Shown one piece after another: positions 53,815 to 62,193 of a stretch of 64,000 nt of DNA; positions within the stretch are counted from its first letter, which is position 1; the number at the start of each line of letters is the position of its first letter. Where the stretch lies: assembly GCA_002436415.1 (NCBI GenBank), contig DJMA01000027.1, positions 62,001 to 126,000 on the forward strand. Direction: 5' to 3'. Both the position numbers and the translations under genes were made by a program. The stretch is from Bdellovibrionaceae bacterium UBA6502. GTDB lineage: Bacteria; Bdellovibrionota; Bdellovibrionia; Bdellovibrionales; UBA840. The notes below the pieces were generated by a model that saw only the letters and a program-made list of their open reading frames with translations, did no database searches and was not told the origin of the DNA.

Positions 53815-55623
53815 TTAATCTTCCGTTTTCTTTGGGCTTAAAAACGACATATCCAAATCGATTCCTACCATATTATGATCACTCGCTCTTAAATGGGTAT
53901 TGGCATTATCAATGACAACACCGTGACTATCAACAAGGCGATGGAGAAAAGCTTTTCTGACAAAAGCTTGAATTGCTTTTGCTGTAAAAACACCGTCGAA
54001 GTAAGCGCCATTGATCTTAGATTCTTCTCTCATGATTCGGTGGGCGATCCTTTCGATATTTTCATCGCTTAATCTAGGGTGAGAGTTTCGTGCAGCGCGA
54101 AGGGCTTGAGTGAAATTCATAGAGTTGTTCAGTAAGCTATGATCATCTTTTCCCATTGGGATTGAGTTCGCTAATTCTTCTCTTGTAATTAAAGCTTTGA
54201 GACGACCGCTTGGGCTCTTTAGGTCACTATTAAAGTCACCAAGCAAAATGACTTTGTTACCGTAGTCTTTTTGAAGTTTGTGAATGATTTCTTGCGTAGC
54301 CACTAGCTCACGAGCCAACTTTACTTTTGCATTGATATTACTAGAATTGGAGGCGTTAGCACGGTTATGGGTTCCTGCTAAAATTAACTTAAGGTGTCCT
54401 GTCTTTTTACTATAAATATAAAAAAGTGGAAGGTCTCTAGAGAAGGTTTTATGAGTTACTCCTTCTCCATCTACGTAAGTGTGATCCTTGTTGGATTGAA
54501 CTTTGACTTGAACGGGTAGGCCTTTTTTCACTAAAAGTGCAATGTCTTTATGGAAGGGATCGTTTCCTCTGTAGGAAATCACTTCATAGGCTGTTTCAAG
54601 GTGTGTTGAGACAAAAGATTTTAGGCTACTAATATCCACTTCTGTTGTGACCAAAAAGTCTGGTGCAACCAATTCAATGTTTTTTCTAATTTGTTTTAAA
54701 GCTGCCTTAGATTTAAACTTATGCATTGTACCGCCGTGAACTATGTCCTTGGCAGATTCTGACTTCGGTAAATAAAAATTTTGTAGATTCCAAGTGGCGA
54801 TTCGAAACGAATGAGCTTCAATGGTGGTGAACTTTTTTTCAAAGAAGAGTTTCTCGTAAACCGTCGGCTTTATAGAGTTTTCTTTTGCTAATTGTTCTGT
54901 GATTTGATCCAGTGTCAAATAGAAATCTTCTCGGAGGTCATGTCTAGAGGACATTGCGTGATCGCGAATGCTCTCATACAAATACTGATAGTTTGAGGAA
55001 ATCAAACTATGCCACTTTTCCCAAGAAAATCTTTCTGCAAGGTAGTCTTTTGCATCATCCATTTTTAATGTGGTTCTTAAAATCCATAAATGTAAAAGAG
55101 CTTCAGGTCCTTGAAATCCAGCGGTTCCTCTTAGGCTAATTTCGAAAAAGTCGATGGCTTCTTTTAAATCTGTTAGATAAATATCCAAAGGAATGTAGGA
55201 GCTATCTTGGTCAAAAATACGGCTAGTCTCTTTGTGGAGTCCTATAAGAAGAAACTTTTCACCTTTGCTCTCATTGTTCACTAAAAGTATTTGATTGCGA
55301 GTGATGGAGTCAATGATCTCTCCATTTAGTCTACGGTTTATGTTAACTTCATTTAACCATGGCTTAAGGCGCAAGTGACTTATGCTTTCATCGTAAGGAA
55401 TTTTAAAAACCTTAAGATCTCCCGTCATCGCAATTAACTCTAATTTTTTATTTTCATTTACATAGTTGATTCGACGAAGAATGGCTTTTTCAACTTTTTC
55501 TAGTTCAAGAATACCTCTGCACGCCATAAAGCTGGCTGCGTTCAGCTGCGGTAGGTACAAAGCGCAACTAATTAAAATTAGATTAAATACAGATTTCAGA
55601 ATGTCCCTCAATACTCTCTTCAA
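53815..55623 (-). CDS. Exported endonuclease/exonuclease/phosphatase (EEP) family protein
   Basis: Start chosen at TTG 55623, which has GGGGA about six bases upstream and begins a signal peptide (MKRVLRDILKSVFNLILISC). ATG 55647 is in frame but lacks a ribosome site. The N-terminal ~260 aa are an unrecognised helical domain. The EEP domain follows from about 290: FRIATWNLQNF (metal Asn), FLVTTEVDI (Glu), VILLGDFNSD (Asp/Asn pair) and SDHNMVGIDL (Asp-His). These residues make an Mg2+-dependent phosphodiesterase; a secreted nuclease is the simplest reading. In a predator it could help digest prey nucleic acid, but this is inference. Length 602 aa. Confidence 0.8.
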   Translation of the reverse strand: MKRVLRDILKSVFNLILISCALYLPQLNAASFMACRGILELEKVEKAILRRINYVNENKKLELIAMTGDLKVFKIPYDESISHLRLKPWLNEVNINRRLNGEIIDSITRNQILLVNNESKGEKFLLIGLHKETSRIFDQDSSYIPLDIYLTDLKEAIDFFEISLRGTAGFQGPEALLHLWILRTTLKMDDAKDYLAERFSWEKWHSLISSNYQYLYESIRDHAMSSRHDLREDFYLTLDQITEQLAKENSIKPTVYEKLFFEKKFTTIEAHSFRIATWNLQNFYLPKSESAKDIVHGGTMHKFKSKAALKQIRKNIELVAPDFLVTTEVDISSLKSFVSTHLETAYEVISYRGNDPFHKDIALLVKKGLPVQVKVQSNKDHTYVDGEGVTHKTFSRDLPLFYIYSKKTGHLKLILAGTHNRANASNSSNINAKVKLARELVATQEIIHKLQKDYGNKVILLGDFNSDLKSPSGRLKALITREELANSIPMGKDDHSLLNNSMNFTQALRAARNSHPRLSDENIERIAHRIMREESKINGAYFDGVFTAKAIQAFVRKAFLHRLVDSHGVVIDNANTHLRASDHNMVGIDLDMSFLSPKKTED

Positions 55624-55839
55624 TGTTTTTCCCCGGATATTAAACATGAAATTCTTAAAAATTTAAGAAATATGGGGTATTTAGCGGCTCATAAGTCAGT
55701 CTTGGTAATATTTGTATATAGCCTAAGTGCTTGAATTAGATGTGGAATTGGAAGCCATAAGGAATGCTAATTCTAGTCTAAAAATAATATAGGAATTTTA
55801 GTTGTAAATAGAGATTTCAACCAGGAGCTGAGAGACATC

Positions 55840-55938
55840 ATGATAGGCTTCCAGGCTGAATCCCAATTGATTACTGAAAAACAAAAAAGAGCTTTTTGGG
55901 CCTCAGTCGTAGTTTACCTGTTGCAAAATCAGTTTTAA
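55840..55938 (+). CDS. Possible 32-aa small ORF, convergent with murB
   Basis: A short frame from ATG 55840 ends one base before the murB stop. The frame stays open upstream to about 55775. The product has an acidic/amphipathic start and a closing hydrophobic helix (RAFWASVVVYLLQNQF), so it could be a small membrane peptide. AGGAG lies 12 bases upstream, too far, and GAGAG is nearer but weak. The overlapping A/T stem at about 55880-55897 could instead be part of a murB terminator. It lies in the otherwise empty 316-base gap 55624-55939. Confidence 0.22.
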   Translation: MIGFQAESQLITEKQKRAFWASVVVYLLQNQF

Positions 55939-55939
55939 A

Positions 55940-56830
55940 TTACCAATCGCCTAAGTAGCGTACTTCCGTGCTTAATTGAACTTGGAATTTATCAAAGACC
56001 GTTTTTTGTACATGCTTGATTACCGAGTCTATTTCAGAGGCTGAAGCATCTCCAAGGTTCACAATAAAATTGGCGTGCTTCTCACTGACTTGAGCATCTC
56101 CGATTTGAAAGCCCTTAAGTCCCGCATCCTGAATCAATTTTCCAGAATGATGAGGAACTGGATTTACAAAGACGCTACCACAAGAAGGTAAATCCAAAGG
56201 CTGCTTCGTCATGCGTGTTCTATTTGCTTCACGAACTTTGTTTTTAATGTCCAAATCAGGATTATCCAGAGACCAAGAAATACCTACTTTAACAATCATC
56301 CCAGGTTGCCAGCCGTTGCAATGACGATAGGACCATTCTAAATCTTCTGCTTTAAAGTGGTGGAGTTTTCCATCGCGTAATACCTCTATATAGTCGACCA
56401 CTTCTGAAAATTCTCGAGGCAGAATTTTTTCAGAAATACCTGCGTTCATGTAAACTCCTCCGCCAATATCACCAGGAATTCCGGCGAACATTAGGGCGGG
56501 GCTTAGATTGTGTTTTAAGAAAAGTTTTAAGGCTTCTGTTTTGAAATTACCTGCAAGACAATGGATTTCAAGGCGGTTGCTTTTTTCATTGATATTGCTT
56601 TCAATGTTTTTCAGCTTTCGGGAACTAATGACCAGTCCTTTAATGCCTTGATCAGAAATTAAAACATTGGAACCTAAACCAAGATAGGTAATTTTAAGTT
56701 TTTTGGATTTTGCAAATTCATGAGCATCGATGCATTCTTGAATGTTTGTTGGAGAGCAAAAGTATTCAGCAGCACCTCCGACCTTCCATGAATTTAAATT
56801 TTTCAGACTATGATTTTCTTTGAATTCCAT
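55940..56830 (-). CDS. murB: UDP-N-acetylenolpyruvoylglucosamine reductase MurB
   Basis: FAD enzyme that reduces UDP-GlcNAc-enolpyruvate to UDP-MurNAc in the cytoplasm. Features: NSWKVGGAAEYFCSPT, the FAD site AGIPGDIGGGVYMNAG, SYRHCNGWQPG, catalytic Ser in CGSVFVNP, and HANFIVNLGDASASEI. Length 296 aa fits the shorter type II MurB. It lies on the opposite strand to the other dcw genes, 8 bases downstream of the acyl-CoA dehydrogenase, so in this genome it has moved out of the mur order. Confidence 0.94.
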   Translation of the reverse strand: MEFKENHSLKNLNSWKVGGAAEYFCSPTNIQECIDAHEFAKSKKLKITYLGLGSNVLISDQGIKGLVISSRKLKNIESNINEKSNRLEIHCLAGNFKTEALKLFLKHNLSPALMFAGIPGDIGGGVYMNAGISEKILPREFSEVVDYIEVLRDGKLHHFKAEDLEWSYRHCNGWQPGMIVKVGISWSLDNPDLDIKNKVREANRTRMTKQPLDLPSCGSVFVNPVPHHSGKLIQDAGLKGFQIGDAQVSEKHANFIVNLGDASASEIDSVIKHVQKTVFDKFQVQLSTEVRYLGDW

Positions 56831-56837
56831 TTTTTCC

Positions 56838-58004
56838 TCAACGAAAAGCAGCGATGCCGGTAATATGTTGGCCTAAAATTAAACGATGTATGTCTTCAGT
56901 GCCTTCGTATGTATTGACGCTTTCAAGATTAGCCATATGACGTCCCACTTGATATTCATCAGTGATCCCATTTGCTCCAAGTATATCACGACATTCTCTG
57001 GCTACATCTAGAGCCATGCTTACATTATTCATTTTTCCCATGGATACTTGTTGGGCTAACAACTTTCCAGAGTCTTTAGCAAGGCCTAAATGGAATGCTA
57101 AAAGTTGTGCTTTGGTGATCTCTGTAAACATCTCTACAAGCTTCGCCTGTACTAATTGGAAACTAGCGATTGGTTTATCAAACTGAATACGGGTCTTTGC
57201 ATAATTTAAGGCTTCGTCAAAGCAAGCCATGGCAGCACCGATGCTACCCCAACAAATTCCATACCTTGCCGAGTTTAGGCCGCTAAATGGGCCTTTTAAA
57301 CCCTCTACTTGCAATTGATTAGACATAGGAACTTCACAGTCTTCAAAAATCAACTCGGAGGTTACGGAAGCTCTCAGTGAAAATTTATTTTTTATTAAAT
57401 TGGTTTTAAATCCAGGAGCATCTTTATCAACGATTAGTCCGATTACTTTTCCACCCTCATTTTTACACCAAACGACTGCAAGGTCGGCGATGCTACCTGA
57501 GGTAATCCACATTTTATTTCCGTTTAATATGTATTTGTCACCTTTACGAATTGCTTTGCAGCGCATGCCACCAGGATCAGATCCATGATCATGCTCGGTT
57601 AGGCCAAAGCAGCCTAGGAATTCACCCTTCGCCATTTTGGGAAGGTATTTGTTTTTTTGCTCTTCGGTTCCCCATTTGTAAATGCTATGCATCGCCAATG
57701 AGCTTTGCACGCTACAAACTGATCTTAAGCCAGAATCTCCTCTTTCTAGCTCACGCATGATAATTCCGTAGCTAGTGTAGTCAACACCGGCACACTCATA
57801 GCCCTTAATTTGGGGGCCTAATACGCCAAGCTCTCCCAATTTTGGTAAAATGCCTCGATCAAAACTTGCATTTCGATGCTGTTCTTCGATATTGGGGATA
57901 ATTTCTGAATCTACAAAGGAGCGAACACTATCGCGAATCTGAATTTGCTCCGGGCTGAAGTTTGCATCTAGTTCAAAAAAGTCAATGGCTTCAAATTTTT
58001 TCAT
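56838..58004 (-). CDS. gcdH: Glutaryl-CoA dehydrogenase-like acyl-CoA dehydrogenase
   Basis: A 388-aa FAD enzyme oxidising (and in true GCDH decarboxylating) glutaryl-CoA to crotonyl-CoA in lysine/tryptophan breakdown. Signatures: CFGLTEHDHGSDPGGM (FAD loop), WITSGSIADLAVVW, and VNTYEGTEDIHRLILGQHIT with the catalytic Glu of YEGT and the GCDH-type ending ITGIAAF. Length equals GCDH. It lies between an SDR and murB with 7-8 base gaps, so the three genes are probably one operon. Other CoA substrates cannot be excluded. Confidence 0.88.
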   Translation of the reverse strand: MKKFEAIDFFELDANFSPEQIQIRDSVRSFVDSEIIPNIEEQHRNASFDRGILPKLGELGVLGPQIKGYECAGVDYTSYGIIMRELERGDSGLRSVCSVQSSLAMHSIYKWGTEEQKNKYLPKMAKGEFLGCFGLTEHDHGSDPGGMRCKAIRKGDKYILNGNKMWITSGSIADLAVVWCKNEGGKVIGLIVDKDAPGFKTNLIKNKFSLRASVTSELIFEDCEVPMSNQLQVEGLKGPFSGLNSARYGICWGSIGAAMACFDEALNYAKTRIQFDKPIASFQLVQAKLVEMFTEITKAQLLAFHLGLAKDSGKLLAQQVSMGKMNNVSMALDVARECRDILGANGITDEYQVGRHMANLESVNTYEGTEDIHRLILGQHITGIAAFR

Positions 58005-58012
58005 AGTAATCC

Positions 58013-58783
58013 TTAGGATAGTCCAAGCTCAAGGTGATTGATTCTAGGGTATGATCGATGATTTCCAATTACGAAAGCCAGACACTCAGCCAATTCATCA
58101 CTGTTTACTAATTTGGCTTGAGCAAATTGTTTTTTGTAGCTAGCAAGAGCTTCATTAATGTTTGCTCCTTGATACATTGAAAGTAAGTGGTCTTCAGTTG
58201 GACCAAGTTCGATATTAAAAAAGCGGATTCCTGAGTCATTGTGCTTATCAAGTGTATTAATGAATGATTGAAAACCTGTCTGTGCAAAATTGTATAGAAA
58301 ATATTCGGATCGTTTTTTTGCATCTTCTGGCATAAGCCTCAAGATACAAGAGTTTCTCTTATTCTGTAGGTAAGGAATGGCTTTTTGATAAAGATCAAAA
58401 TTGTTTAAAAGCTTTTTATTAAAAAAGCTTTGTAGGTCTTCTAGTTTTAAATCTTTCCAGTCATTTGTGCAGTTGAAAAATTGTTGGTAATCAATCCAGC
58501 AATCCAGCCCACCAAATGCTTCACTGGCGCTTTGAAAACATTCTTTTCGAGCGTTTTCGGATTCAAGGTCTAGTTCCACCAAATGAACTCTTCCAAAAAA
58601 TGGGTAGACTTCTCTTTGCTCATTAAATGCGTTGGCAAGTTTTTGTAGCTCTTTGATATTTGCATCAGCAATTAAAACATTAGCGCCCATCTCACATAGT
58701 CTACAGGCAAGGCTTCCAACGAAATGAGATGCATTGTTGGTAATTAGAATATTTCTGTCTTTCAATTCGGCTTTATTTTCCAC
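58013..58783 (-). CDS. Degenerate short-chain dehydrogenase/reductase (SDR) family protein
   Basis: A 256-aa protein with the SDR layout: N-terminal LKDRNILITNNASHFVGSLA in the place of the TGxxxGxG NAD(P) loop, then ANVLIADANIKELQKL and VHLVELDLESENARK. The glycines of the nucleotide loop are mostly replaced. The active-site YxxxK reads YNFAQ (Tyr kept, Lys replaced by Gln). Either it is a non-catalytic SDR or it uses a changed mechanism. It is encoded 8 bases upstream of gcdH and probably cotranscribed with it and murB. ATG 58783 is the first start. Confidence 0.75.
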   Translation of the reverse strand: MENKAELKDRNILITNNASHFVGSLACRLCEMGANVLIADANIKELQKLANAFNEQREVYPFFGRVHLVELDLESENARKECFQSASEAFGGLDCWIDYQQFFNCTNDWKDLKLEDLQSFFNKKLLNNFDLYQKAIPYLQNKRNSCILRLMPEDAKKRSEYFLYNFAQTGFQSFINTLDKHNDSGIRFFNIELGPTEDHLLSMYQGANINEALASYKKQFAQAKLVNSDELAECLAFVIGNHRSYPRINHLELGLS

Positions 58784-58974
58784 GGTCGTCGCTCCAGATT
58801 TGTATGCATTTAAAGTTGTTTCCTATTTGCCAATACATCATAGAGAATGGCTTACAAAACAGGCTTTAAACACATTGAATTGCTCTAGGATAATACTTTT
58901 GGTCTAGTACACAAATCAACTCCTTACGCGGTTTTTCTACTGTTTTTCTTTTTATTTCGGAGTATTATTTAAAT

Positions 58975-59586
58975 ATGCTTGTAGATAAAGACGTTGATCA
59001 AATTTGTGAACTTTTAGCGAATGGAAAGATTCTTGCTTATCCAACAGAGACTCAATGGGTTTTAGGGGTTGATATTACAATTCCAAAGGCGATTGATGAG
59101 CTCTTAGATATTAAGCCAAGAGATAAAGAAAAAGCTATGAGTCTGCTGGTTGCTGACCCACGAATGGCAAAGACCTACGCATACATCACTGAAAAAGATG
59201 AAGAGCTTATGCAATTGTTTTGGCCAGGTCCATTAACTCTTATTTTGCCAGCCAAGGAGATTGTGCCTAAAAAAGTTCGCGGGGGTGGGACGACCATTGG
59301 ATTGCGTTGTTCATCACATCCTTTGGCCAAGAAAATCATTCGTAAATACCAAAAAGCCATAAGCACAACTTCGGCCAATCGTTCTGGTCAGCCAACGGCT
59401 CACTCCAAACGTGATATGATATGGGCGCCAAAAGATTCATTGGTGGTTGTTGATGATGATACGAACTTGGTTAAAAACCCTGGATCAACAGTATTATTAA
59501 AAGAGGGCAGTAACTATCGCTTAATACGAGAAGGTCAGATTGAAGCTGATCTTCTTAAAAAGTATGTTTCTTTGATTGAAATTTAA
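58975..59586 (+). CDS. tsaC: Threonylcarbamoyladenylate synthase (TsaC/Sua5/YrdC family)
   Basis: A 203-aa YrdC-fold protein. TsaC makes threonylcarbamoyl-AMP for the t6A37 modification of ANN-decoding tRNAs. Seen: ILAYPTETQWVLGVDI (usually YPTETVYGLG), KPRDKEKAMSLLVAD, LFWPGPLTLILPAK, GLRCSSHPLAKKI and STTSANRSGQPTAHS. A GGAG lies upstream of ATG 58975. The QW insertion in the PTET loop is unusual, so it could be a paralogous YrdC protein rather than the main tRNA enzyme. It is monocistronic. Confidence 0.82.
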   Translation: MLVDKDVDQICELLANGKILAYPTETQWVLGVDITIPKAIDELLDIKPRDKEKAMSLLVADPRMAKTYAYITEKDEELMQLFWPGPLTLILPAKEIVPKKVRGGGTTIGLRCSSHPLAKKIIRKYQKAISTTSANRSGQPTAHSKRDMIWAPKDSLVVVDDDTNLVKNPGSTVLLKEGSNYRLIREGQIEADLLKKYVSLIEI

Positions 59587-59666
59587 GAAGTATTAGGGCG
59601 AGTAACAAGAAAGATTCATCCTATAAAATAAAAGAGTATTTTCCTTTAGCTCTAGTTATGCTTCAC

Positions 59667-60260
59667 TTACCAGTTCCAACGAACGGATACCATTTTTGTG
59701 TCACTGCGGTAGGATTTTCCAGTGGAGTGAGCGATAAAAGCTTCTTCTTCTTCAATTCGCACTTCGCGAGCGAAGACTAACTCTTTGTCTGAAAAGCGAT
59801 GAATCCATTGCGCTACATATGTGGCATCGTCCAATTTGTATTTAAAGTCTACATTGGTTAATCCTGAGTACTTAAGGCGTGCCTCTTGTTGAAAAGCTTG
59901 ATACTGAACACTTACTTTGTGCTTTATTTTCGAGTCAGGATCACCAAAAGCAATGTCAGTACGAACACCATCTTCGACTTGTTTGGCGGCTTTTCCCACT
60001 CCTGAATTTTGAACATAATCTGATTTTAAAAAGCTATTAACGCTTTGATCGAGAATCTTACGGTTTACTTCATCCCCAGTATCACCTGTGTTTAGTTTAT
60101 TGTAGGGAATAACTCTCGCTACATCTTTTGATGTCATATGATCTTCTTCAACCTTTGGTAGAAGGTCAAAATTCACAATCTCATAATCCGTTAAATCTGC
60201 AGCGAAGCAGACGGAAAACTTCAATAGTAATATAAATAGAAGGGGTAGCAAATAGTACAT
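59667..60260 (-). CDS. Exported protein of unknown function, possibly outer-membrane associated
   Basis: Start chosen at ATG 60260 with AAAGG just before it, giving a signal peptide (MYYLLPLLFILLLKFSVCFA). ATG 60284 is in frame upstream. The mature part has an acidic N-terminal segment and, from about residue 105, a run of amphipathic beta strands (HKVSVQYQAFQQEARLKYSG, ATYVAQWIHRF, SDTKMVSVRWNW). The C-terminus ends in an aromatic residue, like a small outer-membrane beta structure. No family recognised. Confidence 0.6.
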   Translation of the reverse strand: MYYLLPLLFILLLKFSVCFAADLTDYEIVNFDLLPKVEEDHMTSKDVARVIPYNKLNTGDTGDEVNRKILDQSVNSFLKSDYVQNSGVGKAAKQVEDGVRTDIAFGDPDSKIKHKVSVQYQAFQQEARLKYSGLTNVDFKYKLDDATYVAQWIHRFSDKELVFAREVRIEEEEAFIAHSTGKSYRSDTKMVSVRWNW

Positions 60261-60284
60261 ACCTTTAACTAGAGCAAATGGCAT

Positions 60285-60681
60285 GCCATGGTAGGTTTAA
60301 AAAAGCCTTTAGTTTCAATGGTTTACATCTTGCTCCTCTGGGCTAAGGCTCACATCATTTGGCGCTGCCAAGCATTGGCAGGGAGCTGTCAAAAATATCT
60401 TCAGTCTCTGTTTTGGGCCCTATTTCTAGGCCATAAAAGACAGGGAATAGGGGAGTGATCAGTTTTTCAGAGAAGGCTTTGGCTGGGGAGGAATTTAGCT
60501 CTAATTTTGTTGGCAAATTTAAACACTGACTAAGTTATTAGTGTATTGCAGCTTCGAAAATTTTTTACTGAGTCCGTAATCTTATTCAAAACTATGGAAG
60601 CAGAAGTAAAAAACTAAATGCTCTTTCGGCAGGATTTAACTTCTTCTACCTCTGGATTTAGAAGTTGGTGTTTTTTGTTTT
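60285..60681. other. Non-coding stretch with several stable stems
   Basis: No gene is convincing in this 397-base gap. Stems seen: CTGCCAA-GCA-TTGGCAG (60365-60381), and CCCTATT (60418-60424) with AATAGGG (60446-60452), around a GGGCCC palindrome (60415-60420). It lies in front of the 60260 gene on the minus strand and behind the 61524 gene. It may hold a leader or terminator structure or a small RNA. On the minus strand the first stem is not followed by a T run. Confidence 0.35.
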
Positions 60682-61524
60682 TTAATCGTAGATCATACTC
60701 AGTTCTAAAGCCAAGCACTTCCGTTTTATAAGAATAGACCTTGATTTTTTTGTCGTTAGTTTTTTTAAAAGACCTTCCTCTAAAAATTGAGAGTCTCTCT
60801 CCGGAATCCATATTTCTGCTACATCACTTATGGTCAAAGGCCCCCAGACTTGAACTTCATGATACAAGCCTCCGATTGTTGGTTTAGGTGCTGAAGGGTC
60901 TAAAAAAGAATAGGTGTTCTTTCCTTGGCGAATCTGATTTTCTTCTTCTGTGATGTCGTAATCTCTCATCGTATCATCAGCATGCCAAGTAGCTCTTTTT
61001 TTTACTGAATCCTTTAGGACGGCAATGTAGTAACCGTATTTCCAGGAGTCCAATGTACCAATGAATAAATTTTTAGGCATTCCTTCGGGCAAGTACTCAG
61101 GCCCAAAATTAAAATTCGTCTTTAATGAGTCTTTGTCGTCACGAAACTCCATAACTCCATATTTGGGCCTAAGGCTTTTTTCCTCAATGTGATCACCACT
61201 TAAATCTAAAAGATAGTTTTCAATTTCTTCTTTCATCCAGGTTATTTTTCCGCCACTTGTCTTTCCGTCTAGCTGATGGGTATTTAAAAAGCCTTGTCTT
61301 ATAATTGAGTCAACATCGGTACTATGAAAGTAGATATGAACATCCGTTTTATTGTAGTAGTCGTATTTTTGTTTTTTTACCTGTTTTCTGTTGGGTCTTT
61401 TCTTTATTAGTTCTGTGGCTAAACGCTTAGACTGAGCAGCGCTTAGATCGGCCAACAAAGTGGGATTGGCAGCAAGAATCAAAAATATTAAAAGAACACT
61501 TTTTAACTTCAAAAAAAACCTCAT
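60682..61524 (-). CDS. Exported protein with DUF3626/ADP-ribosyltransferase-like features
   Basis: A 280-aa protein with signal peptide MRFFLKLKSVLLIFLILAANPTLLA. After a basic stretch the core begins HIYFHSTDVDSIIRQGFLNT, like the HxT...GF(L) opening of ADP-ribosyltransferase-fold proteins. It then has RPKYGVMEF, NFGPEYLPEGM, KKRATWHADDT and YHEVQVWGPLTISDVAEIWI. This order resembles DUF3626 proteins, thought to relate to the ART fold. An acidic residue in HEVQVWGP could be the catalytic Glu. The assignment comes from memory of the family and is uncertain. If correct, an exported ART-like protein would be an effector candidate. Confidence 0.5.
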   Translation of the reverse strand: MRFFLKLKSVLLIFLILAANPTLLADLSAAQSKRLATELIKKRPNRKQVKKQKYDYYNKTDVHIYFHSTDVDSIIRQGFLNTHQLDGKTSGGKITWMKEEIENYLLDLSGDHIEEKSLRPKYGVMEFRDDKDSLKTNFNFGPEYLPEGMPKNLFIGTLDSWKYGYYIAVLKDSVKKRATWHADDTMRDYDITEEENQIRQGKNTYSFLDPSAPKPTIGGLYHEVQVWGPLTISDVAEIWIPERDSQFLEEGLLKKLTTKKSRSILIKRKCLALELSMIYD

Positions 61525-62193
61525 TTTTCGGGTAGAAGAAAACCTCAGTAATAAAAGCTAACAACAATATCCAAAAATACCTGCAAGTTTGAAGAAGCAT
61601 CTAAATGAGTTAAAGCAATAACAAGCGGTATATGTGATTGGCTCAAACATACACCTAGAAGCTTTGAAATTGGTCATATAAATTATGTTTTAAAACTCTT
61701 ACAATCTAAACTCGTGAAATATTTTAGAAACAGCAAGTCGCTTAATGGATAAATGAGTTTTTGCGATAACTTTATAGGATGCTTGTGGGGAAAGAGCTAG
61801 ACCTTGTATAAGTGATAGGAAGCTTAAGCAATTAGATAAAGTTATTCCTTCTCTTATTTTGTGGGTATTTTTTTCTAGCAAGTAGCGCTCCTTATCAAAA
61901 GCCTAGTCGAGTACAGAAAAAAAATAATTTTTTAAAATGAGCTCGTTTTTGTAAGCGACTTCAAATCATTTCAGTGGGTTAGACAAATTCCAGGCTAAAA
62001 AGTAATTGAAATCACTTTAGGAAAAAACCCTCAAAGCTAGTCCTGGAGCTAGTTTGAAACGATTCCATAGTCCAAATCTTTGACGCTGATCTTTGACACT
62101 TTGAACTTTAATGATAGTCTAAAAACACGAGGCAAGGATTGCCTTAAAGAAGCTTGTCGAGAGAGCTTATTTTTTACCTAGGAAGGGGAGTAG
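61525..62193. other. 669-base gap before the sigma54 activator gene
   Basis: Mostly AT-rich sequence without strong genes. A 60-codon frame on the minus strand (61699-61881) is listed separately. Near the right end ATCTTTGAC occurs twice, 14 bases apart (62076-62099). A perfect TTGACA (62093-62098) lies about 95 bases before ATG 62194, with only a poor -10 (TAGTCT at 62115-62120). The activator gene has a GGAAGGGGAG ribosome site at its start. Confidence 0.35.
61699..61881 (-). CDS. Possible small protein (60 aa), low support
   Basis: TTG 61881 follows AAGGAG by six bases, a good ribosome site, and opens a 60-codon frame. The product is basic at the ends with a hydrophobic middle (LSFLSLIQGLALS) and helical KVIAKTHLSIKRLAV. 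No family or homologous neighbour is seen. Only the ribosome site and the length in a gap without other genes argue for it; it may be chance. Confidence 0.25.
   Translation of the reverse strand: MLEKNTHKIREGITLSNCLSFLSLIQGLALSPQASYKVIAKTHLSIKRLAVSKIFHEFRL

Noticed and set aside
60614..60811. 65-codon minus-strand frame overlapping the end of the 60682-61524 gene
   Set aside because: Mostly internal to a better-supported gene with a signal peptide, in another frame, and without its own ribosome site.
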